A stretch of 64,000 nucleotides of DNA, from assembly GCF_018502385.1 (NCBI RefSeq), contig NZ_CP075523.1, positions 2,418,001-2,482,000 on the forward strand, given 5' to 3'. The position numbers were made by a program, and so were the translations under genes. The notes under the pieces were generated by a model, which searched no databases, was not told where the DNA came from, and saw only the letters and a program-made list of their open reading frames with translations. The DNA is from Synechococcus sp. LA31 (lineage in GTDB: Bacteria > Cyanobacteriota > Cyanobacteriia > PCC-6307 > Cyanobiaceae). Shown one piece after another: positions 17,822 to 27,204 of this stretch. Within the stretch, counting starts at the first letter, position 1. Every line of letters starts with the position of its first letter.

Positions 17822-18361
17822 ATGCCGCCGATGCCTGAACAGTCAGCACCTCGTGTGGCCGTGGTGATGGGTAGTGATTCCGACCTGCCCACCATGCAGC
17901 CGGCCGTGGCGATGCTTGAGCGCTTCGGTGTGGAGGCGGAGGTGCGGGTGCTCTCGGCCCATCGCACTCCCCTGGAGATGGTGGTGTTTGCGCAGCAAGC
18001 TGCTGGGCGGGGCTTCAAGGTGATCATTGCTGGCGCCGGTGGAGCAGCCCATCTGCCGGGCATGGTGGCCTCGCTCACCACGCTGCCGGTGATCGGCGTG
18101 CCGGTGCAGACCCGTGCGCTCTCCGGTGTGGATTCTCTGCATTCGATTGTGCAGATGCCAGCCGGTATTCCCGTGGCCACCGTGGCGATCGGGAATGGCG
18201 CTAACGCCGGTCTGCTGGCTGCACAGATTTTGGCCACCGCTGATGCAGCCCTGGCTGAGCTGGTAGCGGCCTACCGGCAGCAGCTGCACGATCAGGTGGT
18301 GGCCAAGGATGCCCGCCTGCTGGAGCTTGGCAGCGCCGCCTATCTCCAGCAAATGCCCTGA
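17822..18361 (+). CDS. purE: 5-(carboxyamino)imidazole ribonucleotide mutase
   Basis: A 179-aa enzyme of purine biosynthesis that converts N5-CAIR to CAIR. The class I PurE motifs are all present: [20 protein letters not shown] with the catalytic His, [12 protein letters not shown], and [27 protein letters not shown] second ATG at 17831 would remove three residues. The purK partner is not in this window. Confidence 0.96.
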   Translation: MPPMPEQSAPRVAVVMGSDSDLPTMQPAVAMLERFGVEAEVRVLSAHRTPLEMVVFAQQAAGRGFKVIIAGAGGAAHLPGMVASLTTLPVIGVPVQTRALSGVDSLHSIVQMPAGIPVATVAIGNGANAGLLAAQILATADAALAELVAAYRQQLHDQVVAKDARLLELGSAAYLQQMP

Positions 18362-18416
18362 AGCGGGGCCTTTTAACCACCGCTTAATTTCCATGGATTG
18401 ATCGAGCTGTGCAGCC

Positions 18417-19025
18417 ATGCCCCCGCGTTCTTTGCTTCGGGTGCTCCAGCTGGCGCTGCTGCCAGCCCTGGCGGTGTATGTGCTCGCTCTGCTGCTCAGT
18501 GCGGCCGCGGGCATTCGCACCCAGCTGGTGATCCGCGACCTGGCCCAGACCTGTGACACCGCCCTGGGGGTGGGGCTGCTCTCCAATCTGGGCTATCTGG
18601 GGTGGATCGCGGCTGCAGCCATTGCTCTGTTCACCGCGCTCTCAGGGGTGGTTGAGGTGCGTGGCCGAGTGCGTCAGCTGCTGCTCAGCGGCGGGTTGTT
18701 CTCGCTGCTGCTCTGTCTTGATGACATGTTTCTGCTGCACGACCGCTACATCGGCAGCACTTTTCTCTACAGCCTCTACGCGATCTTTGCCCTGCTGATC
18801 CTGTTTCGCTTTCGCAGCCAGGTGAACGCCCTCGCTGGTGGCTCCTTTCTGCTGGCAGTGGTGCTGCTGGGGCTCTCGGTGATCATCGATCAGCTTCAGG
18901 AGGTGATCCCGGTGCCTTATTCCACCTTGCAGCTGTTCGAGGAGGGGGCCAAATTCCTGGGGATTGCCACCTGGCTCGCCTTTTGGTGGCAGGCCGGGGC
19001 TGGGGCAGGCAAGCTGAAAGGGTGA
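18417..19025 (+). CDS. multi-pass membrane protein of unknown function
   Basis: A 202-aa protein with about five or six hydrophobic helices and short loops. A charged patch LCLDDMFLLHDRYIGS in the middle and DQLQEVIPVPYS near the C-terminus are the only polar conserved-looking elements. I do not recognise the family. It is followed after 12 bases by the AI-2E-type permease gene, so the two probably share a transcript. Confidence 0.7.
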   Translation: MPPRSLLRVLQLALLPALAVYVLALLLSAAAGIRTQLVIRDLAQTCDTALGVGLLSNLGYLGWIAAAAIALFTALSGVVEVRGRVRQLLLSGGLFSLLLCLDDMFLLHDRYIGSTFLYSLYAIFALLILFRFRSQVNALAGGSFLLAVVLLGLSVIIDQLQEVIPVPYSTLQLFEEGAKFLGIATWLAFWWQAGAGAGKLKG

Positions 19026-19037
19026 GGTCACGCGTCG

Positions 19038-20111
19038 ATGCTTGAGCGCCTGGTGTTGCCGCTGTGGCTGCGGCTGAGCCTGGCCCTGCCGCTGCTCACT
19101 CTCAATCTCTGGGTGCTGCGCCAATTGCTGTTGCCCCTGGCGCCTTTCCCTGCGCTGTTTCTGGCGGCTGCCTTGATGGCGTTTTTGCTGGATCTGCCCA
19201 CCCGCTGGCTGGCTGATCGCGGCCTGCCCCGTTGGCTCGCCGTGCTTTTGGTGATGGGGGCGGGGCTCGGCGTGCTGGTGCTGGCTGCGCTCTGGCTGCT
19301 GCCCCGCTTGATCGAGCAGCTTGGTGAGCTGATCAATGCTTTGCCCTCTTGGCTGGTGGAGGGTGAGATCTGGCTCGATCGCCTGGAAGCCTGGGCGGTG
19401 GATCACGGCCTGCCCACCGAATTCACTGATCTCAGCAGCACGCTCTTCGCCCGGGCGAGTCAGCTGGCCAGTCAGCTCAGCCAGCGGCTGCTGGGCATCC
19501 TTGGGGCCACGCTCGGGATCACGGTGAACACCGTGATCGTTGTGGTGTTGGCGGTGTTCCTGCTGCTGGGCGGTGAGCGGATCGTGGCGGGGTTGGCCCG
19601 TTGGCTGCCTGATGGTGTGCGTGATCTGGTGATCACCACCTTGAATCGCACGTTTCGGGGCTATTTCGGGGGCCAAGTGTTGTTGGCCGTGATTCTGAGC
19701 GCTCTGCAGATCGTGGTGTTCGCCCTGCTGGGCATTCCCTATGGGGTGCTGTTCGCCGTGGCGATCGGGTTTACAACCCTGGTGCCCTATGCCAGTGCGC
19801 TCACCATCGTGCTGGTGAGCGTGTTGCTGGCGCTGGAAGATCCACGCACTGGTCTTGAAGTGCTCGCCGCGGCGATCAGTGTGGGCCAGCTGGTGGATCA
19901 GGTGATCCAGCCCAGGCTGATGGGGAGCATCGTGGGGTTGCAGCCGGCCTGGCTTCTGGTGTCACTACCGGTGGGCGCCCGCATCGGCAGCTTGATGGGC
20001 TTTGGCGACCTGCTGGGGCTACTGCTGGCGGTGCCAGTGGCCAGCTGCATCAAAACCTTTTTTGATGCCTGGCGGCCTCAGCCCCAGGTGGATGGATCAG
20101 CCGTGCAATAA
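19038..20111 (+). CDS. AI-2E family transporter / PerM-type permease
   Basis: A 357-aa inner-membrane protein with eight or so helices. It has the family layout: two pairs of N-terminal helices, a soluble segment around LPSWLVEGEIWLDRLEAWAV, and the C-terminal helices with GIPYGVLFAVAIGFTTLVPYAS. The PRLMGSIVGLQPAWLL segment typical of AI-2E/PerM permeases follows. Family members move small solutes or sodium/proton; the true substrate is unknown. The 3' end overlaps the convergent serine-hydrolase-like gene by 15 bases. Confidence 0.88.
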   Translation: MLERLVLPLWLRLSLALPLLTLNLWVLRQLLLPLAPFPALFLAAALMAFLLDLPTRWLADRGLPRWLAVLLVMGAGLGVLVLAALWLLPRLIEQLGELINALPSWLVEGEIWLDRLEAWAVDHGLPTEFTDLSSTLFARASQLASQLSQRLLGILGATLGITVNTVIVVVLAVFLLLGGERIVAGLARWLPDGVRDLVITTLNRTFRGYFGGQVLLAVILSALQIVVFALLGIPYGVLFAVAIGFTTLVPYASALTIVLVSVLLALEDPRTGLEVLAAAISVGQLVDQVIQPRLMGSIVGLQPAWLLVSLPVGARIGSLMGFGDLLGLLLAVPVASCIKTFFDAWRPQPQVDGSAVQ

Positions 20112-21395
20112 AGGTTCCAGCAGTTGATCCAAGTGGCGCCCCAGCCTCGGGATCTCCTGGGTGTAAGCAATGGAAGGGTTGCCATAGAGGGGATAACTCT
20201 TGGCGTCTGCGTGCTCTCGATCGGTGTAGCGATAGCCCAGATTGCTGTTGAAAGCCACCACGTAATGCCAGCCCATGTCGGCATCAAGCGGCCGCACGAT
20301 TCCCCCGTCTGATCCAAAGTTGTAGGTGAGGCCGGTTTTATGGCTGAACTCCCGCGTGGAGCCGTCGCGATTGAAAGGGCGAACATCCTCCCCGTAATCA
20401 AACAGTGTTCCATCGCTCTCAAAGCGCACCACTCCTGTGATCGGATCAATCCATCGCGCCGGTGCTCGCCCGGGAATTCCAGCCTGAATCTCGGCAGGCC
20501 CTCTGCGACGACCGTCCTGGCGGTAGACGCCGAAGTTTGAGGTGGAGAGGGCCTCGTTGAATGCTTCCTGGGTGAGCAGCTTTTGAAGGAACGAACGGGA
20601 GGATGTATTCAGGCTGCTGCGCACCGGCTCTCCCTTGGCATTGCGCCAGAGGATTTGCTGCGGTTGGTCATTGGTCAGCAGCCAAAATAGCTTCGTGGTG
20701 TCGAGGCTAGTCATGGTGATCTTGTCCACTTGCCAGTCACCCCCAGTGGCGGGATCAGTGCCCTTGATCTGAATCGTTCCTAACCCAAGTTGCTCAAAAC
20801 GGCGATTCATTCTGTTCACTAAGCCGCGCTCGTGAAGCAGTTGCAGCAGTTCGCGCGTGGCTTCGTTGCTTGATACGCGAATCGCATCGGCCAGTGGTCG
20901 TCTCACCCGCTTGAAGTTCAGCGTGCCCCGCTCAACTTCCTCCATAACGAAGTAGGCCAGCGGCACGGCAAACAAGGACGCTGGATATGGGCTCATAAAC
21001 GGAAGATCGCCCGCCTCCGCATCGCCTTTCAGCAGTTGATCTTTGCGGGTACCAGATGTGGCTTGTGCCCAGTCTTCGTTGTCGTCCCAGCGCTGTTGAT
21101 TCCAGCGTTGCCACACCACGTCAGTGGCCTCAAGATTCTCGCTGAGTTCAGCGATAAAACCCTTGGGTGCATCGCGGGAGACCAGCACATTGGCAGCGGC
21201 AGCCAGCTGGTTGTTCTGATCGAAGGCAAGAACCGCGAGATCGATATTGGGCCGCACGTTCAGCACCGGTGCGGGCCCTTCTGGAAAGCTGTCTTCCGTG
21301 GGACCGAAATCGTGAATCCTGCTCCAGCGGATATCACGAAGAATCTTGCGCAGCCCCTGCTCAAGGCTGCGCTGCAGGTTCGTCTTGAAAGCCAT
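20097..21395 (-). CDS. beta-lactamase-fold serine hydrolase-like protein with a lost SxxK lysine
   Basis: A 432-aa protein resembling class A beta-lactamase-type hydrolases. The region PYPASLFAVPLAYFV is in the position of the SxxK active site, VSSNEAT in the position of SDN, and HKTGLTYNF in the position of KTG. Ser140 is present but the lysine of SxxK is Ala143 (GCC, 20967-20969), so normal acylation chemistry is doubtful. No clear signal peptide is visible. The role might be peptidoglycan-related or a non-enzymatic fold. Convergent with the AI-2E-type gene. Confidence 0.75.
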   Translation of the reverse strand: MAFKTNLQRSLEQGLRKILRDIRWSRIHDFGPTEDSFPEGPAPVLNVRPNIDLAVLAFDQNNQLAAAANVLVSRDAPKGFIAELSENLEATDVVWQRWNQQRWDDNEDWAQATSGTRKDQLLKGDAEAGDLPFMSPYPASLFAVPLAYFVMEEVERGTLNFKRVRRPLADAIRVSSNEATRELLQLLHERGLVNRMNRRFEQLGLGTIQIKGTDPATGGDWQVDKITMTSLDTTKLFWLLTNDQPQQILWRNAKGEPVRSSLNTSSRSFLQKLLTQEAFNEALSTSNFGVYRQDGRRRGPAEIQAGIPGRAPARWIDPITGVVRFESDGTLFDYGEDVRPFNRDGSTREFSHKTGLTYNFGSDGGIVRPLDADMGWHYVVAFNSNLGYRYTDREHADAKSYPLYGNPSIAYTQEIPRLGRHLDQLLEPLLHG

Positions 21396-21412
21396 GCGTC
21401 CTGGGCGGCCCT

Positions 21413-22063
21413 TCAGCTTCCCTCAGGAATCACGCCCTGGGCGCTCAGGTGGGCCAGCACCTGCGCCACGCTCTGCTCAAGGCTCTGGCTGCCGGTGTCC
21501 ACCTTCAGCTCGGGGGCTTCCGGTGCTTCGTAGGGGCTGGAGATGCCAGTGAATTCCTTGATTTCGCCAGCGCGGGCCTTGGCGTAGAGGCCTTTGGTGT
21601 CGCGCTGTTCGCACACGGCCAGATCGGCCGCACAGTGGATCTCCACGAAGTCGCCGCTGGTCACGAGGGCACGGGCTCGGTCGCGGTCTGCCTTGAAGGG
21701 CGACACAAACGCGGTGAGCACCACCACGCCTGCATCGAGGAAGAGCTTGCTCACTTCGCCGATGCGGCGGATGTTCTCTTCGCGGTCGGCATCGGAGAAG
21801 CCGAGGTCTTTGCAGAGGCCGTGGCGGATGTTGTCGCCATCGAGCACATAGCAGGCCAGGCCGCGTTCGAACAGCGCCGCGTTCACCGCATTGGCCAGGG
21901 TGCTCTTGCCGGAGCCGCTCAAGCCGGTGAACCAGAGGATGGCGCTGCGGTGGCCCCGCTGTTCAGCGCGGCCGGCCCGATCCACCGAAGCGTGGTGCCA
22001 GGCGATGTTGGTCGACGCTCCTTGGTTGGTGAGCTCGCCGTAGGGAACCGAAGGGGCGGCCAT
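21413..22063 (-). CDS. cysC: adenylylsulfate kinase
   Basis: A 216-aa kinase that phosphorylates adenylyl sulfate to PAPS in sulfate assimilation. The P-loop [13 protein letters not shown] is near residue 45, [26 protein letters not shown] follows, and [23 protein letters not shown] is the CysC-specific lid. All features of an active enzyme are intact. It lies 17 bases upstream of the serine-hydrolase-like gene on the same strand. Confidence 0.95.
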   Translation of the reverse strand: MAAPSVPYGELTNQGASTNIAWHHASVDRAGRAEQRGHRSAILWFTGLSGSGKSTLANAVNAALFERGLACYVLDGDNIRHGLCKDLGFSDADREENIRRIGEVSKLFLDAGVVVLTAFVSPFKADRDRARALVTSGDFVEIHCAADLAVCEQRDTKGLYAKARAGEIKEFTGISSPYEAPEAPELKVDTGSQSLEQSVAQVLAHLSAQGVIPEGS

Positions 22064-22271
22064 CGTGCGCTGCTGGAAGCTGTGAGGCCAAGTATCTCCC
22101 CTGGTCGGTGCGCCACCGAGGCAATCCGCGCTAACCCCGCTGCATCTGCACCAAGCGCCACGCCTTCAGAATCAGCACGCTTCTTCAGGCCAGGATCGCC
22201 AAACTCACGCCGGCGGCAGCGATGTCCTTGGTGGCGCCGATCTGAGCAGCTCTGCTGCCAGCATGAAGGCG

Positions 22272-22595
22272 TCAGCCGCCCGCCTGCTTGGGCCGGTAGC
22301 CGGCCTTCTCAAGGGCGGCCAGGGCAGGTGCCACTTGGTCGCCCTGGAGTTCGATGACGCCTTCTTTCACAGTGCCGCCTGTGCCTGCAGCGGCCTTGAG
22401 TTGCTTGAGAAGTGCCTTGAGCTCAGCCTCGGGAGCGTCCAGACCGGTAATCGCGGTCACCATTTTTCCGCCTTTACCGGCCTTGGTGCGCTGGACGCGC
22501 ACCCGTTGCTGGGCCTTGGCCGTGGGTTCTGTGGCAGGGGTGCCGCGTTGCAAGCTCTCGACTCGACTGAATTCCTGCCAACCGCCCTTGGCCAT
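22272..22595 (-). CDS. SUI1/eIF1-like translation initiation factor
   Basis: A 107-aa SUI1-domain protein with the RNA-binding block RVQRTKAGKGGKMVTAITGLD and the core AAGTGGTVKEGVIELQGDQ. Bacterial SUI1 (YciH-type) proteins are linked to start-codon selection. The preceding 208 bases (22064-22271) hold no gene I can support. The gene is divergent from the small ORF and trpB on the other strand. Confidence 0.9.
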   Translation of the reverse strand: MAKGGWQEFSRVESLQRGTPATEPTAKAQQRVRVQRTKAGKGGKMVTAITGLDAPEAELKALLKQLKAAAGTGGTVKEGVIELQGDQVAPALAALEKAGYRPKQAGG

Positions 22596-22643
22596 CGCCC
22601 CTGTGTTCGTTAAACCCAGTTCAGCGCATCATTGGCTCGGGCC

Positions 22644-22865
22644 ATGGATTTACCGCCCCTGAATGTCGAGATGGTGCGCTTGGGTCTGCAGGGCCAGCCG
22701 CCTGCAGCGGAGTGCCGCCCCGCTACCAGCCAGATGAAAGCGAGCCTGGTGGGGCTGTGGGGGGATGCACCAGGGCCTAGCTGCCCAGGCACGGCTCGCA
22801 TTCGCATCGATGAACCGGCGGGTTGGCCGGCGCTGCCGCCGCCGCCAGTTCCTACGCTGCACTGA
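22644..22865 (+). CDS. possible small protein upstream of trpB (uncertain)
   Basis: A 73-aa open frame from ATG 22644 with an orderly composition: a hydrophobic N-terminal half ([18 protein letters not shown]), a central [16 protein letters not shown] and a Pro-rich tail. Its stop lies 16 bases before the trpB GTG, so it could be a trpB leader gene. It may also be only an open stretch. I have no family for it. Confidence 0.35.
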   Translation: MDLPPLNVEMVRLGLQGQPPAAECRPATSQMKASLVGLWGDAPGPSCPGTARIRIDEPAGWPALPPPPVPTLH

Positions 22866-22881
22866 TTCCGCTCAGGCGCCG

Positions 22882-24135
22882 GTGACCAGCAGCGTTTCCC
22901 AGGTTGACCCCGCAGCGCTGGAGCTTGCTGCCAGGCCCAACACGCTGGGCCGTTACGGCCAGTTCGGTGGGCAGTATGTGCCCGAAACGCTGATCCCCGC
23001 TCTGGCAGAGCTCGAGCAGGCCGCCGCTGAGGCCTGGAAGGATCCCTCCTTCACCGATCGGCTCAACCACCTGCTCCGTACCTACGTGGGGCGCCCTAAT
23101 CCCCTCTATGAGGCCGAACGGCTCAGCGAGCACTATTGCCGCGCTGAGGGAGGTCCGCGCATCTGGCTGAAGCGCGAAGACCTCAACCACACCGGGGCTC
23201 ACAAAATCAACAACGCCCTTGGGCAGGCTCTGCTGGCCCTGCGCATGGGTAAACAACGCATCATTGCCGAAACCGGCGCCGGTCAGCACGGCGTGGCGAC
23301 TGCCACGGTGTGCGCTCGCTTCGGCCTCGAGTGCGTGGTCTACATGGGCGCTGAAGACATGCGCCGCCAGGCTCTCAACGTGTTCCGTATGCGGCTACTG
23401 GGCGCCAAGGTGCAGCCCGTCACCGCCGGCACCGCCACCCTCAAGGACGCCACCAGCGAGGCCATTCGCGACTGGGTGACCAACGTGGAAACGACGCACT
23501 ACATCTTGGGTTCAGTCGCGGGTCCGCATCCCTTCCCGATGCTCGTGCGCGATTTCCACGCCGTGATCGGTGAAGAAACCAAGCGTCAGTGCCATGAAGC
23601 CTTTGGCCGCAACCCCGACGTGCTGGTGGCTTGCGTGGGTGGTGGCTCCAATGCCATGGGCCTGTTCCACCCCTTTGTGCAAGACACCGCCGTGCGCTTG
23701 GTGGGTGTTGAGGCTGCCGGCGATGGTGTGGCCACTGGTCGCCATGCCGCCACCATCACTGAAGGCCGTGTGGGCGTGCTTCATGGCGCCATGAGCCTGC
23801 TACTCCAGGACGGTGAAGGCCAGGTGCAGGAGGCTCACTCCATTAGTGCTGGTCTCGACTATCCCGGTGTGGGTCCTGAGCACAGCTACCTGAAAACGAT
23901 CGGCCGGGCTGAATACGGCGCTGTGACCGACGCTGAAGCCCTCGATGCCCTGCAGTTGCTCTGCCAGCTCGAGGGCATCATTCCAGCCCTAGAGACGGCT
24001 CATGCCTTCGCTTGGCTCGACAAGCTCTGCCCCACCCTTGCCCCGGGTACCGAGGTGGTGCTCAACCTGTCCGGGCGTGGCGACAAGGATGTGAACACCG
24101 TGGCTGATCGGCTTGGTAGCGCTCTCGGCGGCTGA
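22882..24135 (+). CDS. trpB: tryptophan synthase beta subunit
   Basis: A 417-aa PLP enzyme that joins indole and serine to make tryptophan. The substrate/PLP motif [15 protein letters not shown] carries the Schiff-base Lys108. Other blocks are [20 protein letters not shown] and the phosphate-binding [29 protein letters not shown] opens the protein. The GTG at 22882 was chosen because the frame upstream (open from 22765) encodes an Arg/Cys-rich stretch without homology. No trpA is in the window. It is convergent with hrcA, 3 bases apart. Confidence 0.97.
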   Translation: MTSSVSQVDPAALELAARPNTLGRYGQFGGQYVPETLIPALAELEQAAAEAWKDPSFTDRLNHLLRTYVGRPNPLYEAERLSEHYCRAEGGPRIWLKREDLNHTGAHKINNALGQALLALRMGKQRIIAETGAGQHGVATATVCARFGLECVVYMGAEDMRRQALNVFRMRLLGAKVQPVTAGTATLKDATSEAIRDWVTNVETTHYILGSVAGPHPFPMLVRDFHAVIGEETKRQCHEAFGRNPDVLVACVGGGSNAMGLFHPFVQDTAVRLVGVEAAGDGVATGRHAATITEGRVGVLHGAMSLLLQDGEGQVQEAHSISAGLDYPGVGPEHSYLKTIGRAEYGAVTDAEALDALQLLCQLEGIIPALETAHAFAWLDKLCPTLAPGTEVVLNLSGRGDKDVNTVADRLGSALGG

Positions 24136-24138
24136 CCC

Positions 24139-25131
24139 TCAGCTCAATAACCGCTCCAGCGTGGTGGCAACTGCCTGCACAGCGGAGCGGGCGGTGGAAT
24201 AGGCCATGCGCATGGGGCCGATCAGCGCGACTTGGCCGGCTCCTCCCCCGGCTGTGCCGTAGCTGGCCTGCACCACAGCACATTGGTGCAAGGCCTGGTC
24301 GGGATGCTCCGCTCCGATCCACACGCCTCCTAGTGCCCGCACCTGCTCCGGCTGCAGCACGCGCTGGGGTTCGCATTCCACGAGCTCCAGCAGCGGCCTG
24401 AGACTCTCACTCCGCTCAAATTCCGGCTGCCGCAGCAGCCCCCCCAGCCCGAGGGTCACGGCACTACTGGGCTGGCTGGCTCCAGCTTGCTGATGGCTGA
24501 TCAGTCCTTGGCGCAGTTGGTAGCCGCAGCTTTGCAGCTGCGGTGGCAGGCTCTGCCAGTTGATGGTGCCCTCTGCCAGCTGAGCGCTCACCCAGCGTTC
24601 GAGTGCCGGCAGTTCGTCTGCGCTGCCGAGGGGCAGGCGCAGGTTGAGGCTGGTGGCAGAAGCTCCGCCTTCCACCAGAAACACCAGCAGACGATCACCG
24701 CTCGGCACCAGGCGCAGCGCCTGCAATGCAGGGCTTGGCCGCTCGGGCCGCGTGATCAGGCTGAGCAAACCGGTGAGGTCGGCGAGGCGCCGGGCTAGAT
24801 GCAGCAGCAGGTCGTCGAGGGCAGCCCATTGCAGGCTCAAGCTCATCAGTTCCCGCTGCAGTTGGCCGGCTGCTGCACCGGGCGCTGGCAGCAGGCAATT
24901 CACGTAGTGCCGATAGCCCAGGGGGCTTGGCACCCGCCCGGCGGAGATGTGGGGTTGGGTGAGGAGCCCCCGCAGTTCGAGGGCGCCCATGGCCGAGCGG
25001 ATCGTGGCTGGGCTCGCCTTCAGCCCGAAGCGCTGCACCAGGGTTTTGCTGCCCACCGGTTCCGTGGTGTCCACGTAGTGGCGCACGGTGGCCTGCAGCA
25101 CCTGCTCTTGCCTGTGGGGCAGCGGCTGCAC
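24139..25131 (-). CDS. hrcA: heat-inducible transcription repressor
   Basis: A 330-aa repressor that binds CIRCE elements upstream of groE/dnaK-type operons. The N-terminal winged helix has QATVRHYVDTTEPVGSKTLVQRFGLKASPATIRSAMGALE, typical of HrcA. The central and C-terminal GAF-like dimerisation domain follows. The frame extends to 25224 but would overlap the rhodanese gene. The GTG at 25131 (VQPLPHRQEQVLQ) places the start just after the rhodanese stop. I did not find a CIRCE inverted repeat in this window. Confidence 0.92.
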   Translation of the reverse strand: MQPLPHRQEQVLQATVRHYVDTTEPVGSKTLVQRFGLKASPATIRSAMGALELRGLLTQPHISAGRVPSPLGYRHYVNCLLPAPGAAAGQLQRELMSLSLQWAALDDLLLHLARRLADLTGLLSLITRPERPSPALQALRLVPSGDRLLVFLVEGGASATSLNLRLPLGSADELPALERWVSAQLAEGTINWQSLPPQLQSCGYQLRQGLISHQQAGASQPSSAVTLGLGGLLRQPEFERSESLRPLLELVECEPQRVLQPEQVRALGGVWIGAEHPDQALHQCAVVQASYGTAGGGAGQVALIGPMRMAYSTARSAVQAVATTLERLLS

Positions 25132-25180
25132 GGGTTGGGCGCCGGCGGCGGAATGGCTGGATCGTAGGTGTGCTGTGGGC

Positions 25181-25525
25181 TCAGTAGCGCGGCACGCTTG
25201 GATCCACCTCCACGCTCCAGGCATCGATGCCTCCCTGCAGGTTCCACACCTGTGGGAACCCCTGGGCCTCCATCAGCCAGCAGCCGAACTGCCAGCTGCG
25301 CACACCGGCATGGCAGAGCACCACCACGTCGCGCTGGGGATCCAGCCGTTCCTGCAAGCTGCCGATCCACTGCTCGGACGTGCTGAGCGGTAGATGAATG
25401 ACCGGTTCGCTCAGGCGGGCCAGCTCGAGCTCCATCGGCTCGCGTACATCCACCAGCTGCAACGGTTCACCGGCCTCCAGCCGTTGCTGAAGCGCACGGG
25501 CGCTGAGTGGGGTGGGGCTGCTCAT
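25181..25525 (-). CDS. rhodanese domain sulfurtransferase
   Basis: A 114-aa single-domain rhodanese. The family motif QLVDVREPMELE is near residue 23, and the active-site loop CHAGVRSWQFGCWL carries the catalytic Cys. It ends in the WNLQGGIDAWSVEVDP signature. It probably handles sulfane sulfur. It is located upstream of hrcA on the same strand with a 49-base gap and is divergent from the DUF3352 gene. Confidence 0.92.
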   Translation of the reverse strand: MSSPTPLSARALQQRLEAGEPLQLVDVREPMELELARLSEPVIHLPLSTSEQWIGSLQERLDPQRDVVVLCHAGVRSWQFGCWLMEAQGFPQVWNLQGGIDAWSVEVDPSVPRY

Positions 25526-25602
25526 CCCCAGAAACTAGATCGAGCTGGGGTGCCAAAGCTTGCCGCCATGCATAAAGATGAGGCCAGTCCTGCAGGCAAC
25601 CG

Positions 25603-27201
25603 ATGAAGGCCCGCCCCTTCCTGGCGGCAGTGTTGGCGGCCGCCGTGGCGCTGCTGAGTCTGGGGGGTGCCGGCTGGTGGTTGCTGTGGCAGCGCAGTCC
25701 GCTTGGGTTGCAAAGCCAGAGGTTGGAGTTGCCCCTGGCGGCCCGGTTTGTGCCCCGCACAGCGCCGCTCAGCCTGCATTGGTTGCTCGCTCCCGATCAG
25801 CCCGCTGCTTATGCGCGCGCTGTGGCGGCGCCACGGCAGCGGCGCGCAGCAGCAGCAGCAGCGGATCGCCTCCGTGATGGAGCTTTCGCTGCTGCTGGCC
25901 TGGATTACGCCAGTGAGCTGGCCCCCTGGCTCGGCCGCGAAAGCAGCTTTGCCCTACTCACACCGCCGGCGGCCCAGGAGCAACCCGGTTGGGTGTTGGC
26001 CCTGCGCAGCCGCGACAGCGAGGGTGCTCGCCGTTTTCTGCAGCGTTTCTGGCAGAGCCGCAGCCTGGCTGGCACGGATCTGCAGATCAGCAGCTATCGC
26101 GGCATGGGCCTGATCAGTGGCCGCGGCGCCCTGCTTGGCCAGGACCCCCAGCCGCTGGCCACAGCCCTCATCAATGACGATCTGGTGCTGATCGCCTCCG
26201 GTCGGGGTGTGCTCGAGCAGGCCCTCGATGTGTCGCAGATTGATGAGCTCAACCAGGCTGCCAGTGCCCCGCTGCAGCAATCCGTGGATCGGCTGGGCCG
26301 CGGTGTGGCGATCCTCACGGCCCGGCCGCAGGCCATGCAGCAGTGGCTGGGGCTCCCGGCGCCTGATGATGCAGACCCCGGAGTGTCGGTGGAGTTGGTT
26401 GCAGGCCTCAGCCCTTCGGGCCGAGGCTTCCAGCTGGATGCCATCACCCAGTTGCGTGATGGTTTGCCCGCCCTGCCGGCACCGCCGCAGGCGCTGCAGC
26501 AACAGCTGCAGCTGCCCGTGGCCAGCCTGGCTCTGATCAGTGAACCAGCAAGGCTGCTCAATCCTGCTGAACCCGATCCTTGGGGGCAGTTGGTGGGTCC
26601 GCTGCTGCGGGACGCTCTGGCCCAAATGCCTGGCGCCCTGCCTGCCCTTGTGGCTGGTGCTGATCAAGGTCCCCTGCTCTGGGCGCAAGCGCGTGAGGGC
26701 TGGTTGCTCGGCACGACCCCACAGCAGCCGCCGCTTGAGGGCCTTGAGGCGGCACTCGCAGCGGAGGGATACAGCAGCTCACCGCTGCAGAGCCGCGGGC
26801 TCAACCTCCAGGCCTGGACGCGCCTCGAATCCAAGCCCGTGAAGGGCAATCCCGATCAGCTGCAGGCCCAGCTGGCCGGTGCGCGTTCACTTCAGAACGG
26901 CTGGGCCTGGTGGGGGCAGGGATTGGCTGTGCTCAACGAGCAGAGCGAGGGCCGTCAAGCTCCCCCCCAGCGGATCGACCAGCTGGAGGCCCTCGGTACA
27001 CCAAAAGCCCCGCTGCAGTGGGCGATGGATGGGGCCACCGCCCAGCGGCTGCTGGCCGGTTGGCAGCCCTGGCGGCTGATCAGCGCCCTCTCCAGCAGCT
27101 CGCTCACCCCGCTGGTGGATGGCGCTGCCCTCAGCCTGGAGGCCGATGGACCTGCTGCTAAGGCCCTGCGCCTGCGCGGCTACCTGCAGCTGAAGGGTTG
27201 A
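25603..27201 (+). CDS. DUF3352 protein (membrane-anchored)
   Basis: A 532-aa protein with one N-terminal hydrophobic anchor (residues 6-30) and a large Leu/Ala/Gln-rich soluble part that matches the DUF3352 layout known in cyanobacteria. The family has no assigned function. The anchor suggests a periplasmic or lumenal body. It is followed after 3 bases by sixA, so they share a transcript. Confidence 0.8.
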   Translation: MKARPFLAAVLAAAVALLSLGGAGWWLLWQRSPLGLQSQRLELPLAARFVPRTAPLSLHWLLAPDQPAAYARAVAAPRQRRAAAAAADRLRDGAFAAAGLDYASELAPWLGRESSFALLTPPAAQEQPGWVLALRSRDSEGARRFLQRFWQSRSLAGTDLQISSYRGMGLISGRGALLGQDPQPLATALINDDLVLIASGRGVLEQALDVSQIDELNQAASAPLQQSVDRLGRGVAILTARPQAMQQWLGLPAPDDADPGVSVELVAGLSPSGRGFQLDAITQLRDGLPALPAPPQALQQQLQLPVASLALISEPARLLNPAEPDPWGQLVGPLLRDALAQMPGALPALVAGADQGPLLWAQAREGWLLGTTPQQPPLEGLEAALAAEGYSSSPLQSRGLNLQAWTRLESKPVKGNPDQLQAQLAGARSLQNGWAWWGQGLAVLNEQSEGRQAPPQRIDQLEALGTPKAPLQWAMDGATAQRLLAGWQPWRLISALSSSSLTPLVDGAALSLEADGPAAKALRLRGYLQLKG

Positions 27202-27204
27202 GCG

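Noticed and set aside
18642-19676. Long minus-strand frame (344 aa) inside the permease region
   Set aside because: It is antisense to two membrane-protein genes and its translation is only a Gln/His/Arg-rich reflection of Leu-rich codons.
22064-22271. Search for a tRNA or small RNA between cysC and the SUI1 gene
   Set aside because: No cloverleaf or strong hairpin was seen.
25132-25224. hrcA start at ATG 25224
   Set aside because: It would overlap the rhodanese gene by 44 bases and add a non-HrcA N-terminus; GTG at 25131 fits.
25526-25550. CCCCAG ... CTGGGG palindrome between the rhodanese and DUF3352 genes
   Set aside because: Six-base arms with a 13-base gap are too weak to call an operator or terminator.
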